Source: CAKSXP01 sp964609305 (GTDB taxonomy: Bacteria > Bacillota > Clostridia > Oscillospirales > Oscillospiraceae). From it: DNA of 11,107 nucleotides. The position numbers were made by a program, and so were the translations under genes. The notes under the pieces are model-generated. The model had not been told where the DNA came from, searched no databases, and was given only the letters and a program-made list of their open reading frames with translations. Of this stretch, positions 6,672 to 11,107 are shown in pieces (the first letter of the stretch is position 1; every line of letters begins with the position of its first letter). The DNA lies in NCBI GenBank assembly GCA_964609305.1, contig CAZSRK010000069.1, forward strand, positions 1-11,107. Reading direction: 5' to 3'.

Positions 6672-8120
6672 TCATATGGTATATTCCTGCTCCTGGATTA
6701 TGGGCAGGTAAACGGTGACTATACAGCCGCCCGTGCGGGCGTTTGCGATCTCCAGCCGCCCGTTGTGGCGGGAGACGATCTCGTCGCAGACGGCAAGCCC
6801 AATGCCGCTGCCGCGCTCACGGGAGGAGCCCTTATAGAACTTCTTCTTGACGTGCTGGAGCTCGTCTTCGGGGATTCCTGGGCCATAGTCGCGGGTCTTG
6901 ATCGCGATAAACTCCCCCTCCAGCGACATGGCGACGACGATTTTTCCGCCGTTTTTGCCGTATTTTGCGGCGTTGTCAAGAATATTCAGAAACACCTGCT
7001 TGAGCCGTTCGGGATCGCCCATTATCATGGGAAGGTCGTCCTCCGGCGGAATGTACCGAAGCTCGATCTGGTCGCGCCTGAGAAGCTCGCGGTATGTATA
7101 TATAGAGTCCTCGAGCTCGGACGCGATGTCGATGGGCCGCACGTTCAGAACGAAACGCCCATCCTGTATGCGCGTGAACTCGAGCAGCTCGACGACCATC
7201 TTTGTCAGGCGCTCGGCCTCGCTTGAGATGATCTCGACGCCGCGGCGGGAATCGCCCTGTATGGCCTCGTCGTACAGCAGCGTCTCGCTCCAGCCGGTGA
7301 TTGCTGTCAGCGGGGTGCGCAGCTCGTGGGAGACGGAGGAGATAAACTCCGTCTGCATCTGCTCGGACTGGCTTATCTTCTGCGACATCTCGTTTATCGC
7401 ATCGGTCAGGTCGCCTATCTCGTCGTCATGTTTTTTCTCGACCTGGATGCCATAGCTGCCCTCGGCGATGTGCCACGCAACGTCTGTCAGCTCAAGTATC
7501 GGCACGGTTATCGATCGGATGAAACATATGTTGAATATGACGACGATAAGCGCGATGAGCAGACCGATACCGGCCGCAATCAGCACGATGACGGATATCT
7601 GCCGGTCAACGAGCCGCAGACTGGTTACATAGCGCATCACGCCGACCACGGTGTCGTTTGAAAATATGGGTGCGGACACAGCCATGACGTGTTCGCCCGT
7701 CTTTGAAAGCCGTCCCTCCCAATAACTTATCTCGCCGGTCTCAAGCGCCTCGGAGATATCCGGCGTCGCCTGGGAAGCGCCGGCGGTTATACCGTAACTG
7801 GACGTCTCGACCCGGCCGCGGGTGTTCACGAACTGCAGCTCGATTATATCCTTATCCTCGAAGGACTCCGCATAGTCGTATGCGCTCTGGCGGTATTCGG
7901 CATAGGTGCGCGAGACGTAGGATGAGAAGAAGTCCGAAGCGGTACGCGCCTTGGACTCCAGCCCTGTGCGCATGCTGGAATAGTAATGGTTATAGATGAC
8001 CAGGGAGAAGGCGGCGACCGCGATTACGATTATCAGGAATACGGTCAGCGAGCCGGACAGCATCCACCGGCCCTTGATGCCGGCAGGCTTCTGCTTCTTT
8101 TTGAGTTTTAGCTTCAGCAA
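6672..8120 (-). CDS. membrane sensor histidine kinase (HAMP, HisKA, HATPase)
   Basis: This 482-residue sensor kinase phosphorylates the response regulator encoded just upstream. Transmembrane helix 1 is at about 21-44, followed by an extracytoplasmic sensor domain of about 130 residues (45-173) and transmembrane helix 2 at about 176-200. A HAMP linker follows (about 201-253). The HisKA domain has the phospho-acceptor H265 in SHELRTP. The ATPase domain has the N box with N383 (LDNAAKYGKN), G1 box DYGPGIP (411-417) and G2 box GSGIGLA (437-443). The start is a TTG at 8120, chosen because AAAGGAG lies 7 bases upstream; the next ATG, at residue 20, lacks this and would remove the positively charged lead (LKLKKKQK) before helix 1. 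It resembles PhoR/WalK-type kinases but lacks a visible PAS motif. The signal sensed is unknown. Confidence 0.93.
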   Translation of the reverse strand: MLKLKLKKKQKPAGIKGRWMLSGSLTVFLIIVIAVAAFSLVIYNHYYSSMRTGLESKARTASDFFSSYVSRTYAEYRQSAYDYAESFEDKDIIELQFVNTRGRVETSSYGITAGASQATPDISEALETGEISYWEGRLSKTGEHVMAVSAPIFSNDTVVGVMRYVTSLRLVDRQISVIVLIAAGIGLLIALIVVIFNICFIRSITVPILELTDVAWHIAEGSYGIQVEKKHDDEIGDLTDAINEMSQKISQSEQMQTEFISSVSHELRTPLTAITGWSETLLYDEAIQGDSRRGVEIISSEAERLTKMVVELLEFTRIQDGRFVLNVRPIDIASELEDSIYTYRELLRRDQIELRYIPPEDDLPMIMGDPERLKQVFLNILDNAAKYGKNGGKIVVAMSLEGEFIAIKTRDYGPGIPEDELQHVKKKFYKGSSRERGSGIGLAVCDEIVSRHNGRLEIANARTGGCIVTVYLPIIQEQEYTI

Positions 8121-8200
8121 AACCGAACTCCTTTCTCCCGGATATCAATACAGCGCGGGCACAGCGCAAAAGAAAAGGCAAAAAGCTGTTTCCGGCGCGC

Positions 8201-8890
8201 TTAAAATCCCCACTTGTAGCCGTATCCCCAGACGGTGGTTATGTATGCGGGGATGGTGGGATCGTCCTCAATCTTTATGCGCAGCCTGCGTATGTTGACG
8301 TCGACGATTTTAAGTTCCCCGAAATAGTCGCGGCCCCAGACGGCGTTGAGTATGTCCTCGCGCGAGAGGGCCTTGCCGGGGTTGTCCATGAAAAGCTTCA
8401 TTATCGAATATTCGATCTGCGTAAGCTTTATACGTTCCCCGTTTTTCTCCAGCGTGCGGTTGCGGGTGTTAAGGCGGAAGGGACCGTGGCGCAGTTCGCC
8501 GGAATCGGCCTCCTCGGCGTCCCCGCCCGTGCGGCGGTAGAGCGCGTCGATGCGCGCGGTGAGCTCCGCCGGGGAGAAGGGCTTGGTGACATAGTCGTCG
8601 GCGCCGGTCATAAGGCCCGTGACCTTGTCCATCTCCTGGCTTTTGGCCGTGAGCATGATTATGCCGATCTTCGAGTCGCTCGCGCGGATACGGCGGCAGA
8701 CCTCGAACCCGTCGATATCCGGAAGCATGACGTCGAGCAGTGCAACGCGGGTATCCGGGTTTTTGCGCAGTTGCTCGAGGGCCTGCTCCCCGGTCTCGGC
8801 TTCGATGGGCTCGTATCCCGAACGTTTGAGATTTATGACGACAAAACTGCGTATACTGGATTCATCCTCAAGAACCAAAACTTTTTTCAT
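8201..8890 (-). CDS. OmpR/PhoB-family response regulator
   Basis: This 229-residue DNA-binding response regulator is the evident partner of the kinase 80 bases downstream. The receiver domain (about 1-118) has acidic residues E8-D9, the phosphorylated D53 (LLDVMLPDIDG), T81 and K103 (VTKPFSP). The C-terminal winged helix (about 130-229) contains LTQIEYSIMKLFMDNPGKALSR and the recognition segment VDVNIRRLRIKI, ending in TTVWGYGYKWGF, typical of the OmpR class. The ATG at 8890 has AAAGGAGG about 12 bases upstream, a rather long spacing. It lies 18 bases after the lipoprotein gene. Such regulators usually bind direct repeats with a 10-11 base period. One is present upstream of the operon (10301-10320). 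Confidence 0.95.
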   Translation of the reverse strand: MKKVLVLEDESSIRSFVVINLKRSGYEPIEAETGEQALEQLRKNPDTRVALLDVMLPDIDGFEVCRRIRASDSKIGIIMLTAKSQEMDKVTGLMTGADDYVTKPFSPAELTARIDALYRRTGGDAEEADSGELRHGPFRLNTRNRTLEKNGERIKLTQIEYSIMKLFMDNPGKALSREDILNAVWGRDYFGELKIVDVNIRRLRIKIEDDPTIPAYITTVWGYGYKWGF

Positions 8891-8908
8891 GTTGTAAATA
8901 TGCCTCCT

Positions 8909-10219
8909 TTACAGGGCGCCGGAGTTCCACTCGGTAAAGATAACGTCGAAGATCTCCTTCACATCTTCTTCGGTGTATGGGGAGCTTTCATGCAGCTTCG
9001 CGGCGTAAATTGTGCCGGAAAGCTCCGTCAGGACGAAACGGCCGGAAAGCTCCGCGCGGTCGTTTCGGTTATCGCCCGTCAGGGTGTAGATTGTGAGTAT
9101 GTCGACAGCCTCCCCTGTGCCGGAGTCGCGTATCGAGAGCACAACCGCATGTTCTCCGGTGACACTGTCCTCGCGGCGGACGAGAAGCCCGTCGCGCATG
9201 CCGTAGGGTAGGGATATGTACCAGCCGTCAGAGTAGCAGTGATACGTCGACATGGTCATCGCGCGGCGGCCGGTGCTGTCAAAGGCGTACCAGTCGAAGA
9301 TGTAGTATATGGGCGAATCTTCGTCGTATCTCTCCAGAGCCACGGCCATCGGCACCTCGAGGATGCGGTCGCCGTTGATGTCTGTCGCGTAGACCGCATA
9401 TTCCCTTGACGTGGTGCTCGCGCCTGACTGCTCATCGGCAGTTATGTTTCTGATCCCGGTCTCCGAAGCGATGAAAATGTCGGTTACGATGCTGTTCTCA
9501 CCGCCGCTGCCCTCGGCAAACAGCGCGGTCACGCCGTCGGAGAGCAGGCCGGTGCGCAGCCTGTCGACCTCCGTCACGCCGCTGGAGAGTTTTGCGCTCG
9601 ATTGCTCCATACCGGAAGCGCCAAGCTCAAACATGTTCACGGAGCTGCCCTCATGGCCGTCCGTGTACAGAACGAGCAGCTCGTACGAGCTGTCGCCATT
9701 CATGTCGGCGACACGAAAGGCCGTCCCGCCCATCGACAGCAGCGAGGTGCCGGAAAAGTCGAGAAGCGAATATACGCCGATCCTGTTTTCGCCGGCGCCC
9801 TGCCAGGCGGCGATAAGTTCCGCGCAGCCGTCGCCGTTCATGTCGGCGTATTCCACGCTGTCTATCGCGCCGCTCTCTCCGTATACAGTAAGGGCGAGGC
9901 GAAATCCGTCCTCAGTACTGTCATAGATGCATATCTTTGCCACGCCGTCCGGGTCGCGGAGATAGGCGACCGCCTCCTCGCTGCCGTCACCGTCGAGGTC
10001 GCCGGTGTGCACGATCTGTGTATAACTGCCCGAAGACGGTGCGGAATACTCGCATCCGGCCTCAATCTCGTCGTCTATCAGCTCCTGCAAAACGACATAT
10101 TCTTCGGAAGGCTGCGGCAGAGAATAAAGCTCGTCCGGGGACAAAAGCGCGCAGCCGCCCGTCAGCGTTATGACTGCCGCGGCAGCAAGCGGCGCCAGCA
10201 GACCCGCAAGCTTTTTCAT
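8909..10219 (-). CDS. secreted lipoprotein with FG-GAP/VCBS-like repeats
   Basis: I recognise the architecture but not a named family. The 436-residue protein starts with a lipoprotein signal peptide: KK, a hydrophobic stretch and lipobox LTGGC, with the lipidated C23. It should sit on the outer face of the membrane. Four calcium-loop-like motifs recur: DLDGDGSEE (74-82), DMNGDGCAE (126-134), DMNGDSSYE (172-180) and DINGDRILE (280-288). These resemble FG-GAP/VCBS beta-propeller blades; the last two have lost part of the consensus. The ATG at 10219 is chosen because GGAGGTGA (10228-10235) lies 8 bases upstream and the signal peptide begins exactly there; the frame continues to 10366 but without such support. 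It is the first gene before the two-component system, only 18 bases from it, so it may be an accessory sensor or a target of that system. Both roles are inference. Confidence 0.85.
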   Translation of the reverse strand: MKKLAGLLAPLAAAAVITLTGGCALLSPDELYSLPQPSEEYVVLQELIDDEIEAGCEYSAPSSGSYTQIVHTGDLDGDGSEEAVAYLRDPDGVAKICIYDSTEDGFRLALTVYGESGAIDSVEYADMNGDGCAELIAAWQGAGENRIGVYSLLDFSGTSLLSMGGTAFRVADMNGDSSYELLVLYTDGHEGSSVNMFELGASGMEQSSAKLSSGVTEVDRLRTGLLSDGVTALFAEGSGGENSIVTDIFIASETGIRNITADEQSGASTTSREYAVYATDINGDRILEVPMAVALERYDEDSPIYYIFDWYAFDSTGRRAMTMSTYHCYSDGWYISLPYGMRDGLLVRREDSVTGEHAVVLSIRDSGTGEAVDILTIYTLTGDNRNDRAELSGRFVLTELSGTIYAAKLHESSPYTEEDVKEIFDVIFTEWNSGAL

Positions 10220-10273
10220 CCTTTGCCTCACCTCCGTTTTATGGCACAAAATGCAGTGACTCCTAATTAAATT

Positions 10274-10282
10274 ATGATAACA
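10274..10282 (-). promoter_or_regulatory. extended -10 promoter of the lipoprotein/two-component operon
   Basis: On the minus strand TGTTATCAT reads as an extended -10 element (TG, one base, TATCAT; 10282 down to 10274). No good -35 is seen at the right distance, which is usual for extended -10 promoters or activator-dependent ones. Transcription would start near 10267, giving a leader of about 48 bases that includes the ribosome site of the lipoprotein gene. Confidence 0.45.
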
Positions 10283-10300
10283 TATATCTGACGAAAATGG

Positions 10301-10326
10301 TATACTTTTTGTTACTTTTTCTTTTT
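10301..10326. promoter_or_regulatory. 10-base-period direct repeat, possible response regulator site
   Basis: TACTTTTT occurs at 10303-10310 and again at 10313-10320, exactly ten bases apart, and CTTTTT recurs at 10321-10326. On the minus strand this is AAAAAGTAAC followed by AAAAAGTATA. The repeat ends about 21 bases upstream of the extended -10, so it would cover about -36 to -53 of the operon promoter, a usual place for an OmpR-family activator. It also lies just upstream of the divergent promoter. Confidence 0.4.
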
Positions 10327-10335
10327 CCAAAAGTA

Positions 10336-10344
10336 TGATATGAT
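10336..10344 (+). promoter_or_regulatory. extended -10 promoter of the phosphopantetheinyl transferase gene
   Basis: TGATATGAT reads as TG, one base, TATGAT, an extended -10. An overlapping TATGAT at 10334-10339 with TTGTTA at 10309-10314 (19-base spacing) is an alternative. Transcription would start near 10351, about 45 bases before the ATG. Confidence 0.45.
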
Positions 10345-10395
10345 ATCTTGCGGCGGGAAGAAGCATAAGAGGTTGCGCTCACGGAGGTGCGGGCC

Positions 10396-10929
10396 ATGAC
10401 CCTGTGGTACGCTAAAACACAATATGCACTTGAGGATGATTCCGCGGCGGTGCGCCGTCTCCTGGCCGTCGCGTTTGAACGGGAGTATGGCGCCGGCATG
10501 CCCGCCATTGGCAAAACGTCGGAGGGCAGACCGTTTTTTCCGTCACGGCCGGGGATATTTGTTTCGCTCAGCCATAGCGGGGAGCATCTGCTCTGCGCTC
10601 TGGGTGAGGCTCCGGTCGGCTGCGACGTGCAGCTGCGGCGAGAGCTGCATCCTGGTACGGCCGAAAAGCTGATGGACGAACGGGAAAAGCGGGAGTTTGA
10701 ATTTTTCGAACTGTGGTGCCTGCGGGAGAGTTTTGTCAAAATGTGCGGCGGCGGCAGCCTTCGCAGGGCCAGGTTCAGGCTTGAGCAGGGAACGATAGTT
10801 GCGCCGGAGCCGGCGGCGGTGTGCCGGATTTACCGCGGGATAGAGGGATGCGCCTGCGCGGCCTGCGTCCTCGGCATCCAGCCGCCGACGGAGATACGCC
10901 GTGTCGATTTATTCTCTCCGGAAGCTTGA
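10396..10929 (+). CDS. Sfp-type 4'-phosphopantetheinyl transferase
   Basis: The enzyme moves the phosphopantetheine arm of coenzyme A onto a serine of acyl or peptidyl carrier proteins. The 177-residue protein is shorter than Sfp itself (about 224) but keeps the core motifs: GRPFF (44-48), SLSHSG (57-62), VGCDVQ (74-79) with the magnesium ligand D77, and ELWCLRESFVK (106-116) with catalytic E111. Position 79 is Gln where Sfp has a second acidic ligand (E109). The R110 replaces the usual lysine of WxxKE. The ATG at 10396 is chosen because GGAGG (10383-10387) is 8 bases upstream; a GTG at 10387 would overlap that site. It is transcribed divergently from the lipoprotein operon, with no carrier protein or biosynthetic gene nearby, so its substrate is unknown. 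Confidence 0.88.
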   Translation: MTLWYAKTQYALEDDSAAVRRLLAVAFEREYGAGMPAIGKTSEGRPFFPSRPGIFVSLSHSGEHLLCALGEAPVGCDVQLRRELHPGTAEKLMDEREKREFEFFELWCLRESFVKMCGGGSLRRARFRLEQGTIVAPEPAAVCRIYRGIEGCACAACVLGIQPPTEIRRVDLFSPEA

Positions 10930-10954
10930 TTTTGTCTTCGGATTGTAGTATTAT
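10926..10954 (+). promoter_or_regulatory. promoter of tRNA-Leu
   Basis: TTGATT (10926-10931) and TATTAT (10949-10954) are separated by exactly 17 bases, a good sigma-A type promoter. It overlaps the last codons of the phosphopantetheinyl transferase gene. Transcription would start near 10961, about 11 bases before the mature tRNA 5' end. Confidence 0.7.
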
Positions 10955-10971
10955 AAGCAGACATGTTATAT

Positions 10972-11058
10972 GCCGGTGTGTTGGAATTGGTAGACGAGGT
11001 GGACTCAAAATCCATTGCCAGCAATGGCGTGCGGGTTCGACCCCCGCCACCGGCACCA
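10972..11058 (+). tRNA. tRNA-Leu (anticodon CAA)
   Basis: The 87-base gene folds as a class II tRNA. The acceptor arms GCCGGTG and CACCGGC pair perfectly, followed by discriminator A and an encoded CCA (11056-11058). The D-loop has TTGGTAGA. The anticodon loop is CTCAAAA with anticodon CAA, reading UUG leucine codons. A long variable arm (TGCCAGCAATGGC region) is typical of tRNA-Leu. The T arm GCGGG-TTCGACC-CCCGC is intact. It has its own promoter and is followed by an inverted repeat. Confidence 0.97.
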
Positions 11059-11065
11059 AACCCAT

Positions 11066-11107
11066 ATAATCCGAACCCGTTTCCGATAGGTGAAGGGTTC
11101 GGATTAT
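11066..11107 (+). terminator. probable terminator of tRNA-Leu, cut by window edge
   Basis: ATAATCCGAACCC (11066-11078) and GGGTTCGGATTAT (11095-11107) form a perfect 13-base stem with a 16-base loop, starting 8 bases after the tRNA. The window stops exactly at the end of the right arm, so the stem may be longer and the expected T run cannot be seen. Confidence 0.65.

Noticed and set aside
8486..9211. 241-codon plus-strand reading frame
   Set aside because: It runs opposite the response regulator and lipoprotein genes, which have clear domains; its own sequence shows no recognisable fold or signal.
9602..10270. 222-codon plus-strand reading frame
   Set aside because: It is antisense to the lipoprotein gene, whose signal peptide and repeats are convincing; no ribosome site precedes it.
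10220..10366. Longer start for the lipoprotein gene
   Set aside because: The frame is open to 10366, but the extension would hide the signal peptide, cross the promoter region and lacks a ribosome site; the ATG at 10219 has a strong one.
1..11107. CRISPR array, insertion sequence, phage or toxin-antitoxin module
   Set aside because: No spaced repeats, transposase, integrase or paired small genes were found on either strand; nearly all coding space is accounted for by known families.

Overview
The window looks like chromosomal DNA of a Gram-positive Firmicute, most likely a GC-rich anaerobic clostridium (Oscillospiraceae/Eubacteriales type; this placement is inference). The reasons are strong AGGAGG-type ribosome binding sites before most genes, a DUF1385 (YqhQ-like) protein, a prmC-recA-recX-rimO-pgsA block, an OmpR-type two-component system, and a tRNA gene with an encoded CCA end. 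Most of the window is about 60% GC (hand count, row 3721-3780: 36 of 60). The left 1.3 kb is clearly poorer in GC (rows 541-600: 28/60; 121-180: 13/60).

Layout. Nearly everything is on the minus strand and reads right to left. A probable operon starts at an extended -10 promoter near 10274-10282. It runs: secreted lipoprotein with FG-GAP/VCBS-like DxDGDG repeats (8909-10219), response regulator (8201-8890), membrane histidine kinase (6672-8120), DUF1385 membrane protein (5704-6648), prmC (4811-5668), recA (3673-4773), recX (3213-3671), rimO (1860-3194), pgsA (1334-1849). Gaps are 1-80 bases and no internal terminator is visible. A LysR-family regulator (332-1234) follows about 100 bases after pgsA. 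A perfect intrinsic terminator at 221-259 closes the series. Bases 1-220 are AT-rich and hold no gene I can support.

To the right, a short Sfp-type phosphopantetheinyl transferase gene (10396-10929) is transcribed divergently on the plus strand. It is followed by tRNA-Leu(CAA) with its own promoter, and by a perfect inverted repeat at the window edge that is probably the tRNA terminator.

How the genes fit together. The operon mixes an envelope-sensing module (lipoprotein, regulator, kinase) with housekeeping genes for translation termination (prmC), recombination (recA/recX), ribosomal protein S12 modification (rimO) and phospholipid synthesis (pgsA). The intergenic region between the lipoprotein and transferase genes carries a direct repeat with a 10-base period just upstream of the operon promoter. 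That is the kind of site an OmpR-family regulator binds, so the two-component system may control its own operon. I found no clear mobile element, CRISPR array or defence system. The most novel-looking element is the lipoprotein/two-component module, whose function is unknown.
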